From contig DASPTQ010000057.1 of assembly GCA_035623335.1 (NCBI GenBank), forward strand, positions 1 to 64,000: a stretch of DNA of 64,000 bases. Direction: 5' to 3'. The notes under the pieces are model-generated. The model was not told where the DNA came from and did not search any database. It saw nothing but the letters and a program-made list of their open reading frames with translations. The stretch comes from JAFAGX01 sp035623335. Its GTDB lineage: Bacteria; Acidobacteriota; Terriglobia; Terriglobales; Acidobacteriaceae. Below are positions 25,592 through 35,118 of the stretch, piece after piece (within the stretch, counting starts at the first letter, position 1; each line of letters starts with the position of its first letter). The translations under genes were made by a program, and so were the position numbers.

Positions 25592-26179
25592 CTACGTGGG
25601 CTGGGCTCGCGCGGCACTTCCATCCAATCCTAGCCGGTCGGCAATCCCTTTCATGGCTTCGATGCAGAAGGCTATGTGGGCTTCCAGGTCCACCCCCAGG
25701 TCGGCCGCGCCGTTGACCATGTCGACGCGGCTCACGCTGCGAGCGAAGGCCTTATCCTTCATCTTTTTTCGCACCGACTTGGCATCCACCTCGGCCAGCG
25801 ACTTACCCGGCTTCACCAGGGTCACGGCGGTAATGAATCCGGCAAGCTCGTCACAGGCGAACAGGGTCTTCTCCATCGGGGTATCGCGCGTCACGCCGGT
25901 ATATTCTGCGTGGGAGAGAATGGCGCGGCGGATCTCCGCCGGCCAGCCGCGCGCCTCTAAAATTTCGTTGCCCTTGTAGGGATGGTCCTCCAGGCTGGGG
26001 TACTTCTCATAGTCAAAGTCGTGCAGCAGGGCAACTACGCCCCATACCTCTTGGTTGTCCCCGAATTTTCTGGCGTAAGCCCGCATACACGCCTCGACCG
26101 CCAAGGCGTGCCGGCGCAGACTCTCCGACTGGGTGAACTCTTTTAGTAAACACCACGCCGCTTCGCGATCATGCATCAC
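25592..26179 (-). CDS. HD-domain phosphohydrolase-like protein
   Basis: A 195-residue protein with the HD metal motif: His24 in LRRHALAVE, His-Asp in LLHDFDYEKYP (about 52-62), and further metal-ligand His in EDHPYKGNEIL and ILSHAEY. This arrangement is that of the HDIG subgroup, often annotated as hydrolases acting on nucleotides or phosphomonoesters. Two adjacent ATG codons can serve as start; the first is used here. It converges on the hutH operon and diverges from the XRE regulator. Confidence 0.85.
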   Translation of the reverse strand: MMHDREAAWCLLKEFTQSESLRRHALAVEACMRAYARKFGDNQEVWGVVALLHDFDYEKYPSLEDHPYKGNEILEARGWPAEIRRAILSHAEYTGVTRDTPMEKTLFACDELAGFITAVTLVKPGKSLAEVDAKSVRKKMKDKAFARSVSRVDMVNGAADLGVDLEAHIAFCIEAMKGIADRLGLDGSAARAQPT

Positions 26180-26372
26180 TTTGCCCCTGTATTCTCCTGC
26201 TTTTTCGCGGGATCGCTTTCGTTTCCGGCACTATCGACGCCGTTGCCCGGGAGATTTCGCTTGACTTCCACAGGCCTTGTACCGCAGATTACGACCCAGG
26301 TTTGAAACCAAGTATCTACTTTGGTTCGATTCCTGGTTTCAGGGAAGCCTGCTCTGGCTGCTCCCACACCTG

Positions 26373-26909
26373 ATGGCTACCACACTCGCCCCTGTAGATT
26401 CCCGAGAAGTTGTGCGCTGCGATAGCTGTCTGCTGGTGCAGTTCCGCACCATCAACAATCTCTGCCGCCGCTGCCGTACTTCCTTAGATGAAGACGAACC
26501 CGAAGTGGTTACCCTTCCGCCCGCGCCGCGGATGATGCCCATGCATCATGGGCCCCGCCATCTGAACCTGGCGGCGTCGATCCGCTCCGTGCGTCTGCGC
26601 AATGGGCTGAGCCAACGGCAACTGGCAGCGCGCATGTCGGTGCCGCGGACGTACGTCTCAAAAATCGAGAACGAGAAAGCGACGCCAACGCTCTTCTCCC
26701 TGGAGCGCCTGGCCACTGCCCTCGGCGTCAGTGTCCCGGACTTGCTCAGCGGCGGCGAACGCAACCGCCAGGAGGAGATCCGCGAGCTCATCCAAGATCC
26801 GTTCATCACCTCCCTGCTTCCTTTTGTCTCTCACTTGAATGGAATGCAGATGTCGAGCATCCTCACTCAGGTGCGGGATCTCACGGTGCGGCCGCGAAGG
26901 AGCGCCTGA
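26373..26909 (+). CDS. XRE-family regulator with N-terminal zinc-ribbon
   Basis: A 178-residue transcription factor. The first 40 residues carry two CxxC knuckles (Cys16/Cys19 and Cys31/Cys34), a likely zinc ribbon or redox site. A Met/Pro/His-rich linker (PPAPRMMPMHHGPRH) leads to a helix-turn-helix of Cro/CI type, SIRSVRLRNGLSQRQLAARM to VPDLL (about 69-125). The C-terminal 50 residues are helical and acidic to neutral, perhaps for dimerisation. The ATG at 26373 starts just before the first knuckle; a longer frame begins at 26277 without family sequence. It may regulate itself and the divergent HD gene. Confidence 0.82.
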   Translation: MATTLAPVDSREVVRCDSCLLVQFRTINNLCRRCRTSLDEDEPEVVTLPPAPRMMPMHHGPRHLNLAASIRSVRLRNGLSQRQLAARMSVPRTYVSKIENEKATPTLFSLERLATALGVSVPDLLSGGERNRQEEIRELIQDPFITSLLPFVSHLNGMQMSSILTQVRDLTVRPRRSA

Positions 26910-27059
26910 CACTGCCCGGTGGCGCTCGATCGGCTTCCGAAGTTCATCACCAGTTTTGGCTGTCATCCGGGCAACCAGCCAACTGAGGCCGGGATCGGTA
27001 AGATTCCGGCCTTTTTCCAAGACCTATGCCGACCACCGTCCGGCTGGCCGAAGGCGAAG

Positions 27060-28592
27060 CTAGGCGGCGAACGGCTCGGGCGGCGGAACTGGAAAGGGCT
27101 GGGGCAGCCGGTCGGCGACCTCGGCCAGGCTGGACAATTTTTCCGCCAAGGCAGGGGTGAGCAAGCCCGGCCCATAACGCCAGTGATAATTCCCTAGCTC
27201 TTTGCTGGGAGTGTTCAGGCGAGCTTCGCTGCCCAAGCCTAGCACGTCCTGCAGCGGAACCACCGAAAGGTTGGCGGGCGACCCTTGGGCGGCACGAATC
27301 ATCGCCCAATGGATTCCGTCGTTCGGACAGCCGAGATAGGCCAAGGCCGAGCGCTTTTCGTACTCGGTGGCACCCGAATTCCACCAGCCCACCGTCGTGT
27401 TATTGTCGTGCGTACCGGTGTAGATCACGCCGTCAGGTCTCAGCCGGTGCGGCAGGTAGGCGTGGGCTCCAGGATCGCCGAAGGCAAACTGTAATACCGC
27501 CATGCCAGGAATGTGGTGGGCTTCGCGCAAGGCATGGACGTCGGGAGTAATATAGCCCAAGTCTTCCGCAAAGAACGGCAGACCGCCCAGTTCTTGCTTC
27601 AGCTTGTTGAAGAGCTCATCCCGCGGGCCGTCAACCCAGCGGCCGTTCATCGCCGTCTTTTCGCTGGCGGGAATCTCCCAAAACTGCGCAAAGCCGCGAA
27701 AGTGATCGAGACGAATGAGATCGCAGGTCTCCGTCGCCCAGCGCAGCCGCTGCACCCACCAGCGGTAACCGCCGGCCCGCATCGCGTCCCAGTTGTACAG
27801 CGGATTCCCCCAACGCTGGCCGGTGGCGCTGAAAGCATCCGGGGGAACTCCCGAGACTACCTCCGGCTCCAGATCATCCCCTAAGCGCCAGAGCCCGCGT
27901 TGGCTCCACACATCGGCGCTGTCGTAATCGACGAAAATGGCGATATCCCCGACCACACGGATGGACTTTTGCGCGCAATATTGGCGTAAAGCGTGCCACT
28001 GCTCCCAGAAGAAGAACTGAATGACTCGCCGCAGCATGATCTCAGAGGCCAGCTCGCCGCGGGCAACCGCGAGCGCCCTCTCCTCGTGGCGGGCGAGCCC
28101 GGATGGCCAGCACTTCCAGAGTTGGTCCGGGTATCGATCCCGCAACCCATCGTAGAGAACAAAATCCTCCATCCACCAGGAATTGTCGGCCACAAAGCGA
28201 TCAAAGCGAGTTCGGGTTTCGCCGCCTGCCGAGGCCAAGAAATTCGCCGCAGCCGCGCGCAGGAGCGGCAGCTTGTCGGAGCGCACGGCATCATAGTCGA
28301 TCGGGCCAATCTCGGTGGGCAACCGGTTCAGCCGGGAGCGTTCGATCCACCCATGTTCGGCGAGGCGCTCCAGGCTGATCAACAGAGGATTCCCGGCAAA
28401 AGCCGAGGTCGACGAATAGGGTGAATTCCCCTTGGCCGGAGGCCCCAGAGGCAGCACCTGCCACAGTCCCTGCCGCGCCGCCGCCAGGAAGTCGAGAAAT
28501 TCATAGGCCGCTGGACCAAAGTCACCAATGCCGCCGCGCGAGGGCAAGGAGATGGGATGAAGCAGGATTCCGCTAGAACGTGGAAACGTCAT
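27060..28592 (-). CDS. malQ: 4-alpha-glucanotransferase (amylomaltase, GH77)
   Basis: A 510-residue GH77 enzyme that moves maltosyl or longer glucan units between alpha-1,4-glucans. LHPISLPSRGGIGDFGPAAY opens the domain. The three catalytic acids are visible (numbering from the first of two adjacent Met codons): Asp297 in IRLDHFRGF (nucleophile), Glu344 in FFAEDLGYI (acid/base) and Asp397 in TGTHDNNTTVGW (transition-state stabiliser). The length is typical of the bacterial type without N-terminal extension. Two adjacent ATG codons can start it. It follows the PpiD-like gene by about 100 bases on the same strand; no other glycogen gene is in view. Confidence 0.94.
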   Translation of the reverse strand: MTFPRSSGILLHPISLPSRGGIGDFGPAAYEFLDFLAAARQGLWQVLPLGPPAKGNSPYSSTSAFAGNPLLISLERLAEHGWIERSRLNRLPTEIGPIDYDAVRSDKLPLLRAAAANFLASAGGETRTRFDRFVADNSWWMEDFVLYDGLRDRYPDQLWKCWPSGLARHEERALAVARGELASEIMLRRVIQFFFWEQWHALRQYCAQKSIRVVGDIAIFVDYDSADVWSQRGLWRLGDDLEPEVVSGVPPDAFSATGQRWGNPLYNWDAMRAGGYRWWVQRLRWATETCDLIRLDHFRGFAQFWEIPASEKTAMNGRWVDGPRDELFNKLKQELGGLPFFAEDLGYITPDVHALREAHHIPGMAVLQFAFGDPGAHAYLPHRLRPDGVIYTGTHDNNTTVGWWNSGATEYEKRSALAYLGCPNDGIHWAMIRAAQGSPANLSVVPLQDVLGLGSEARLNTPSKELGNYHWRYGPGLLTPALAEKLSSLAEVADRLPQPFPVPPPEPFAA

Positions 28593-28692
28593 CATGTCGT
28601 GCCTAGGATGCCACTCTCAATGGCGCGGGGGAACGCAGGACGAACCAGGATCGGCATGGGGCTGAGCGGAAAGAATCTCATGGCGGAAATCT

Positions 28693-30678
28693 CTACTCGC
28701 CTTCGTCTTCCGTCTGTTTGGTTAAGCTCCTCAACTCCTGCTGATTGATCGTGATCTTTCCGGACTTTTCCATCCGCTCGCGCAAACCGCCGAGGTAGGT
28801 TTCAAACAGTTCCGACTGTTTCTGGGTGAGCAGGGATTCCCGAATCTGGTCCTTCTTGGCGACGTACTCCTGCTCGGTCGGTTGCTGCCTCTCCAGCAGC
28901 TCGAGCACCGCACCCGCCGTCGTGGTGTCGATCGGACCGCTAATCTCCCCCGGTTTTAGGCTGAAAGCCACCGAAGCCGGCCCGGCGAGCGAACCGAGAT
29001 CAGGAACCTGGCCGTCGGGCGCCACCAGCTCGCTGGTTTTCATGACAGCATCCAGTTCCTTGGCCGCTTTCTTCAAATCATGCTCGGCTTTCGCCCGGTC
29101 AGAAAGCTCCTGCGTCTTTTGGGATAGCAAATTCGTAGCCCGTTCCTGTTTGAACTCATTCTCCACCCGGCTGCGAATCTCCTCGAAGGTTGGCGTCGCC
29201 GGAGGCTTCACCGCCAGAACATCGAAGACCGCATATCCCTCGGGCAACTGCAGCTCGTCCGGCGGGGCGTTCTCCGCCGCACTGAAAACAGCATCCATGA
29301 ACGGAGGGGAATTGCCAATGCCGGGAAGCGAATCGGTTCGGGCGACGTAATCTGTGGTTACTACGCCCAAACCTGCGGCTGCGGCAGCCTTTTCCAATCC
29401 GAGCGTCCGCGCCTGGCTCAGCAAGGCCGTTGCCTTGGCTTCGGCGGCTTGCGCGGCTTTGTCGTGCTTGAGCGCCGGTTCAATCTGCGCCTTCACTTCC
29501 TCAAGGCTCTTCACCCGCGCATCCTGCTTGTCCTCGACTTGGATGATGTGGAATCCATAGCTGCTCTCGACCAGATCGCTGGTCGAACCCTTGGGCAAGG
29601 AAAACGCCACCTTCTCGAACTCCGGCACCGTGCGTCCTCGCTCGATCCATCCGAGCGAACCGCCCTCTTTGGCGCTGGCAGTATCTTCGGAATACTTCTT
29701 GGCCAGCTCGGCAAAGTCGCCGCCAGCTTTCAGCTGCTTCAGAACATCCTCGGCCTTCTTGCGCGCCTGCTCTACCCCGGCCGGATCGACCTTGCCGTCG
29801 GGGCCGGGCAGGGGAGTCTTGATCAAAATATGGCGCACTTTGACCTGCTCAGGGGAACGATACTGGTCGCGATGCTGGTCGTAATAGGCTTCGAACTCCT
29901 GGGGAGTGGGTTCGATGTCAGCCTGCAGCTTGGCGGTGTCAATCCACACGTAGCCGAGCTTGCGCTTTTCCGGAATCGAGTTCGTGTACGACGCCTTGTG
30001 CTGATCATAATAGGCTTTGAGTTCGCTTTCGGTCGGGTGAATGGTCTTCAGCAGGTCGTCTTTGCGGATCACCGCGTAATCGAACTTTACCTTCGCGTTT
30101 TCCTTTTCAAACTTCTCCCGCACCTCTGCATCGCTCACGATGGCGCCGCCCGCAATTAAAGCCTGGACTTTGTCAATCAGGATCTGCTCTTTCGTGTCCT
30201 GCTCGAATTGCGTCACGGTCAAGTTCGCCGACTGGAGCTTCTCTTCATACGCCGCCTGTCCAATAAAGTTTCCATTGGGAAAAAAATACTGGCTGTAGCG
30301 ACCGTGCTCGAGCTCGTCGCGAACGTCCTCGTCTGTGGCGCGGAGACCTAAACGCCGGGCCTCGGCAACCAGGGCCTCCCTGGTAATCAATTGCTCGGCA
30401 GCTTGAGCGGCAAAAAACGGCAGCAGCTTCGAGGCCTGGGCTCCTCCTTGGGGAAACTGCTGCTGAATCATCGCCTTGGCCTGACGTTGCACTTCCAGCC
30501 GGGTGATATCGCTGCCCTCGACCGTAGCTACAATTCCTGGCCGAGTGCGGGAGCCAAAGAAATCGGTATTCCCGAAGCCGGGGACCAAAGTGATCACCAT
30601 GAACACACAAATAACGGTCAGTAAGCCGCCAAGTACGATTTTCTTGATCGGCCCAGGGGTCTGCAGAAATCGGATCAT
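28693..30678 (-). CDS. PpiD/SurA-type peptidyl-prolyl isomerase and chaperone
   Basis: A 661-residue foldase for outer-membrane or secreted proteins. A single membrane helix near residues 13-33 (IVLGGLLTVICVFMVITLV) anchors it, with the rest periplasmic, as in PpiD. A SurA_N-like helical domain follows (about 45-200). Then comes a parvulin domain starting VKVRHILIKTPLP and closing with LGWIERGRTVPEFEKVAFSL and YGFHIIQVED. A second parvulin-like but degenerate segment and coiled helices fill the C-terminal third. GGAG lies about 10 bases before the ATG. It diverges from the GH2 gene. Confidence 0.88.
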   Translation of the reverse strand: MIRFLQTPGPIKKIVLGGLLTVICVFMVITLVPGFGNTDFFGSRTRPGIVATVEGSDITRLEVQRQAKAMIQQQFPQGGAQASKLLPFFAAQAAEQLITREALVAEARRLGLRATDEDVRDELEHGRYSQYFFPNGNFIGQAAYEEKLQSANLTVTQFEQDTKEQILIDKVQALIAGGAIVSDAEVREKFEKENAKVKFDYAVIRKDDLLKTIHPTESELKAYYDQHKASYTNSIPEKRKLGYVWIDTAKLQADIEPTPQEFEAYYDQHRDQYRSPEQVKVRHILIKTPLPGPDGKVDPAGVEQARKKAEDVLKQLKAGGDFAELAKKYSEDTASAKEGGSLGWIERGRTVPEFEKVAFSLPKGSTSDLVESSYGFHIIQVEDKQDARVKSLEEVKAQIEPALKHDKAAQAAEAKATALLSQARTLGLEKAAAAAGLGVVTTDYVARTDSLPGIGNSPPFMDAVFSAAENAPPDELQLPEGYAVFDVLAVKPPATPTFEEIRSRVENEFKQERATNLLSQKTQELSDRAKAEHDLKKAAKELDAVMKTSELVAPDGQVPDLGSLAGPASVAFSLKPGEISGPIDTTTAGAVLELLERQQPTEQEYVAKKDQIRESLLTQKQSELFETYLGGLRERMEKSGKITINQQELRSLTKQTEDEGE

Positions 30679-30921
30679 GCGCTGGTCACTCCGAAGAACT
30701 AGAAGGAGAAGGATTTATTATAAACTATGCTATCCTGGCGATTCCGCCCGTACTCTGCTTCGAAAACGGTGGAGACGAACCGTCTTGAGCGGGCAGGCTC
30801 TCGCCCGGCTTCCCCGCCACAATCTCCTCCTGATTGAAACGAATCAATGAAACGTGTTATCCCTTTCGGTCGGCATTTCCGGGTTTCGACCGTCGCCCGT
30901 CCGCAAAATAAAGAGGGATTC

Positions 30922-33573
30922 ATGACGAAATATGGTATCGCTCTCGTGCTGCTGTCTTCTCTGGCCCTGTGGGGCCAGACCTCGCCTCGGGTCGCGCCTT
31001 CCCTACCCTTACGAGAGGGGTGGACGATTCAAGCCGCCTGCCGTGTCGATTACGGCGGCGACAAAATTTCGACGGCAGAATTTCAGACTCAAGGCTGGCA
31101 CCGAGCGACTGTGCCCACCACCGTACTGGCAGCTCTGGTTGAAGACAAGGTGTATCCGGAACCGGATGGGGGCATGAACCTGCGTACCATCCCGGGCACC
31201 GATTATCCGATCGGCGCCAACTTCGCCAATCTCCCCATGCCGCAGGACAGCCCCTTCATGGGACCGTGGTGGTTCCGCAAGGAATTCGTACTGCCGGCCG
31301 CATACCGCGGCAGAACCGTTTGGCTCGACTTTTCGGGAATCAACTACCGGGCCAAAATCTGGTTCAACGGGAAGCAGATCGCGAATTCGGACGTGGTGGC
31401 GGGAGCGTCGCGCAGCTATGAGTTCGATGTCACTGCTCAGGCCTTGCCGGGTCGAACCAACGTTGTGGCCGTCGAGGTCTATTCGCCGCTCGAAAATGAC
31501 CTGGCCTTCACCTTCGTCGACTGGAATCCCCTTCCTCCCGACAAGCTCATGGGCCTATTCCGAGAGGTAGAACTGCAGACCAGTGGACCGGTGGCGGTGC
31601 GCTATCCAACCGTCATTTCCAAGGTCGATTCGCCGGCGATGGCCCATCTCACGATCACGGCTTTGCTGAAAAATTCGAGCCAACGCACCATCCACAGCAC
31701 ATTCAAGGCGCAAATCGAAGGCGCAAGCGTTGCCCAAGAGGTGGCGTTGGCGCCGGGCGAAGCCAAAGATGTGACTCTCAGCTCCGACCAATTTCCCCAG
31801 CTCAACCTGAGCCATCCGCGTTTGTGGTGGCCGGCCCAGATGGGCAAGTCCAATCTGTTGAAGCTGGCAACCACGGTGGTGGTGGATGGCAAAGTGTCCG
31901 ACCAGAGCGAGAGCCAGTTCGGCATTCGCCAAATTACCTCCGAGCTGAACTCGACCAACGGGCGCGTGTTTTCGATTAACGGAAAGAGGATTCTGATCCG
32001 TGGCGGAGGCTGGGCCCCGGATATGCTTTTACGACGCAACTCCCAGCATCTCAAGGACGAATTCCGCTACGTTCAAGATATGGGGCTGAACACCATCCGC
32101 CTGGAAGATCACCTCGAGACCGACGAGTTCTTTGATCTGGCCGACCAGCAGGGAATTCTGGTGATGGCGGGGTGGACTTGCTGTTCCCCCTGGGAGCACT
32201 GGCCGAAATGGAAGCCCGCGGATTACGTCATCGCCGAGCAATCCCTGCGCTCTCAGATCTACCGTCTGCGAAGCCATCCGAGCGTGGTCATGTGGCTCAA
32301 TGGCAGTGACAACCCGCCTCCTCCCGACGTAGAACAGACCTACCTAAAAGTCGAAAGCGAGCTGGCCTGGCCGAATCCCGTCGTCTCCTCCGCGACCGGC
32401 AAACCCACTCCGATCACCGGCCCGAGCGGGGTCAAGATGACCGGACCCTATGAATATGTCGCTCCTGGCTACTGGGAGGAGGACTCGATGGGTTCCGCCC
32501 ACAAGGAATGCAATCCGGGCGGGTGTGGAGGCGGCTACGGGTTCAACACCGAAACCAGCATGGGTCCGGCGGTGCCGCCCATCGAAAGCCTTCGTACCAT
32601 GTTCCCCAAGGAGCACCTATGGCCGATGGACGACTGGTGGAACTACCACGCCGGCGGCGGAAAATTCACCAACCTGAAAGTCTTTACCGACGCCCTCAAC
32701 GCGCGTTACGGCACCGCAGCCAATGTCGAAGACTACGCTCTCAAGTCGCAATTGATGACCTATGAGGGCGTGCGCGCCATGTACGAGGCTTACAGCCGCA
32801 ACAAGTATGTGGCGACGGGTGTCATTCAGTGGATGCTCAACAATGCCTGGCCGTCCTTGATCTGGCATTTGTACGATTTCTACTTGCGCCCCGGGGGAGG
32901 CTATTTCGGCGCCAAGAAGGCGATGGAAGCGCTCCACCCTCTGTACGGTTACGATGACCATGCGATCTGGGTAGTAAGCAGTCAATACCAGGACATAAGC
33001 GGCTTGAAGCTGGTCACCAAAGTTCTTAATGTCGATGCCAGCGAGAAATTTTCTCAGGAGACTCGGCTCGATGCTGCTGCCGACAGCACGCAAAAAGTCT
33101 TGACCCTGCCCGACATCACCGGTTTGACTCCAACCTACTTCGTCGTGTTACGGCTGGAAGATGCCAGCGGAAGAGTGGTCGGGTCGAATTTATACTGGCT
33201 CTCCTCGAAGGCCGAAACCATCGATTGGGACAATTCGAACTGGTACACCACGCCGACGCTCTCCTATGCCGATTTCACGGCGCTGGCTCAGCTGCCCAAG
33301 GTTAAGCTGCGGATGACGAGCCGCACGGAGCGCAAAGACGAGCATGACGTTACCCGTGTGGCGGTCGAAAATCCTAGCCGAAGCCTGGCGTTCTTCGTTC
33401 GCTTACGAGTCGATCGCGGCCCGGGCGGCCCGGAGATTTTGCCTGTGATCTGGGAGGACAACTACATCACCCTGCTTCCCGGGGAACGGCGGGAGGTGAG
33501 CGCGACCTATCGCGCAAGTGCCTTAGGAGCAGCCAAGGCAAATGTCGCAGTGAGCGGCTGGAACGTGGAGTGA
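30922..33573 (+). CDS. Secreted GH2 exo-beta-D-glucosaminidase-like glycosidase
   Basis: An 883-residue glycoside hydrolase of family 2. Residues 1-19 are a signal peptide (MTKYGIALVLLSSLALWGQ). A sugar-binding jelly-roll (WWFRKEFVLPAAYRGR), an immunoglobulin-like domain and the barrel follow. The barrel carries GSDNPPPP with Asp463 where most GH2 enzymes have an Asn-Glu pair, and FNTETSMGP with Glu544. These match the Asp/Glu pair reported for the exo-glucosaminidase (CsxA) subgroup. Expected action is release of glucosamine from chitosan oligomers, or a related amino sugar or mannose linkage. GAGGG precedes the chosen ATG; an upstream in-frame ATG (30847) lacks it. Confidence 0.88.
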   Translation: MTKYGIALVLLSSLALWGQTSPRVAPSLPLREGWTIQAACRVDYGGDKISTAEFQTQGWHRATVPTTVLAALVEDKVYPEPDGGMNLRTIPGTDYPIGANFANLPMPQDSPFMGPWWFRKEFVLPAAYRGRTVWLDFSGINYRAKIWFNGKQIANSDVVAGASRSYEFDVTAQALPGRTNVVAVEVYSPLENDLAFTFVDWNPLPPDKLMGLFREVELQTSGPVAVRYPTVISKVDSPAMAHLTITALLKNSSQRTIHSTFKAQIEGASVAQEVALAPGEAKDVTLSSDQFPQLNLSHPRLWWPAQMGKSNLLKLATTVVVDGKVSDQSESQFGIRQITSELNSTNGRVFSINGKRILIRGGGWAPDMLLRRNSQHLKDEFRYVQDMGLNTIRLEDHLETDEFFDLADQQGILVMAGWTCCSPWEHWPKWKPADYVIAEQSLRSQIYRLRSHPSVVMWLNGSDNPPPPDVEQTYLKVESELAWPNPVVSSATGKPTPITGPSGVKMTGPYEYVAPGYWEEDSMGSAHKECNPGGCGGGYGFNTETSMGPAVPPIESLRTMFPKEHLWPMDDWWNYHAGGGKFTNLKVFTDALNARYGTAANVEDYALKSQLMTYEGVRAMYEAYSRNKYVATGVIQWMLNNAWPSLIWHLYDFYLRPGGGYFGAKKAMEALHPLYGYDDHAIWVVSSQYQDISGLKLVTKVLNVDASEKFSQETRLDAAADSTQKVLTLPDITGLTPTYFVVLRLEDASGRVVGSNLYWLSSKAETIDWDNSNWYTTPTLSYADFTALAQLPKVKLRMTSRTERKDEHDVTRVAVENPSRSLAFFVRLRVDRGPGGPEILPVIWEDNYITLLPGERREVSATYRASALGAAKANVAVSGWNVE

Positions 33574-33640
33574 TGGAAAGGATCTTATTTCAGCACGAGC
33601 GGGCCATTGGAAGAGGTAGCGGAAGGCGTCGCAACTGAGA

Positions 33641-34204
33641 TCAGAAACTCAGGCGCGCCGCTACCTGGAATGCCCGAGGACCTCCCGAACCAAAAACCTG
33701 TGGCACTCGGCTAGTTGCCTGCCCGAACCCGGGGCTCAGCAGGTCCCCACTGCGGCCTGAGAGGTTTCCGATGTTGAACACATTGAAGACCTCTCCCATC
33801 AGCGTCATTCGCCACCGGTCGCGCAGTGGGAATTCACGGCTCAGACGCAAATCGTGTGTCAGGAAAGAATCGCCGAACTCGAAGGTGGACGGCAATGTGA
33901 TCGATGGAATGTGGTTTCCTCCCGCATCTTGTCGGCCTGCGTAAGTGCGGTTGAACTCGTTCACAAGGCGCCGCAGATCGTTCTTTCCCAAACCACGGTT
34001 GAATTGGTTGACTCTTGCACCCGGAAGCAAGTCACTGGTTGTGCCATCTCCATTCAGGTCCAAATCCCCAAGGTAGGTAGAAAATGGAGGCTTGCTGATG
34101 TAGCTGACAAACAGGCCGACCCTCAAGTACTTGGGTAGTTCGGCCATTACCGGGCTGCGAGTATCTAACGCGCCTGAATCACCGTCAAAGCGGAGAAATA
34201 ACCA
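33641..34204 (-). pseudogene. C-terminal remnant of an Oar-like TonB-dependent outer-membrane protein
   Basis: The frame contains only the last part of a beta-barrel: LPKYLRVGLFVSYISKPPFS, then DLNGDGTTSDLLPGARVNQ, RGLGKNDLRRLVNEFN, FEFGDSFLTHDLRLSREFPL and a final VAARLSF. Such ends (terminal aromatic residue and strand pattern) close Oar-like, carboxypeptidase-regulatory TonB-dependent proteins of 1000+ residues, which are abundant in Acidobacteria. Family-like sequence continues upstream of the first ATG (34147) to an in-frame stop at 34205-34207, beyond which no barrel or plug sequence is seen. The gene is therefore most likely a broken relic rather than a complete 168-residue protein. 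Confidence 0.75.
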
Positions 34205-34413
34205 CTACGAGTCGTCGAAGGGTTTTTGTTACAGGCTCTTAACCCGGACTGGAAAACCCGCCCTCTCTCTAATCACACAACCGGCTGGATCTCACCTTCA
34301 GATTGACTTCTCTCTCAGGCGTCCCTAGGATTCTTCGGTTGGTGGCCCACCGGACTCCTGTTCCGGTTAGTTCGGCTGTGGGAAACTCAACCTCAGTAGA
34401 GACGGAGACAACT

Positions 34414-35118
34414 ATGCCCACAAGGAAACAAAATCCCTTTCTCGGACAAAGCGTCGTTAGCCCATGCTTTTCTAGCCGTAGAGGCTTTCTGCGCGGGTCA
34501 GCCGCTCTTGCGGCCGGGCCGGCTTTTTGGAGAGCGCTCTTGCGGTCTGAGATCGTCGAAGCAAGCGAATCGAATCTCAACGTTCTTGGACCCAGGCCTG
34601 GATACGCGCCGCAATTGGGAAGCTTCGTCTCCGAGCTAACCTGGATGCGGGAGGCCAACGGCGTGATCAATGCAACCAAGAACTTGACCATGGCTGATCT
34701 GGACCAGCTCATCGATCCCAAGGCCAACACCATCGGCGCCCTGATGCTCCACCTCGCGGCCACCGAGACCTACTACCAGCTCAATACCTTCGATGGCAAG
34801 AAATGGGACACCTGGCCCGATTCTGTGAAACAGAAGTGGGATCCGGCGATGAATCTGGGAGATGCAGGCCGCAAAACGATCAAAGGTCACGACCGCGACT
34901 ACTACCTGAACATCCTCCAGGAAACTCGCGCCAAGACGCTGGCGGAGTTCAGTAAGCGCGATGACTCTTGGTTCTTGGCCGTCGACAAAGACTGGCCCTG
35001 GGGACCGACCAATAACTATTGCAAGTGGTTTCACGTCTGCGAGCACGAGGCGCACCACACGGGGCAAATCGCATTCCTGCGAAAGCGCCTGCCTGGCGCA
35101 AAACCGGAAAGCGACTAA
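34414..35118 (+). CDS. DinB-superfamily protein with Tat-type signal
   Basis: A 234-residue protein. The N-terminus carries a twin-arginine motif followed by a hydrophobic stretch (SRRGFLRGSAALAAG, about 22-36), so export in a folded, possibly metal-bound state is likely. The rest is a DinB-like four-helix bundle with candidate metal His in LMLHLAATETYYQ and in HVCEHEAHHTGQIAFLRKRL near the C-terminus. GGAG precedes the ATG at 34414; a longer frame from 34303 has no family sequence. Its last bases overlap the tail of the convergent gene. Function is unknown. Confidence 0.82.
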   Translation: MPTRKQNPFLGQSVVSPCFSSRRGFLRGSAALAAGPAFWRALLRSEIVEASESNLNVLGPRPGYAPQLGSFVSELTWMREANGVINATKNLTMADLDQLIDPKANTIGALMLHLAATETYYQLNTFDGKKWDTWPDSVKQKWDPAMNLGDAGRKTIKGHDRDYYLNILQETRAKTLAEFSKRDDSWFLAVDKDWPWGPTNNYCKWFHVCEHEAHHTGQIAFLRKRLPGAKPESD

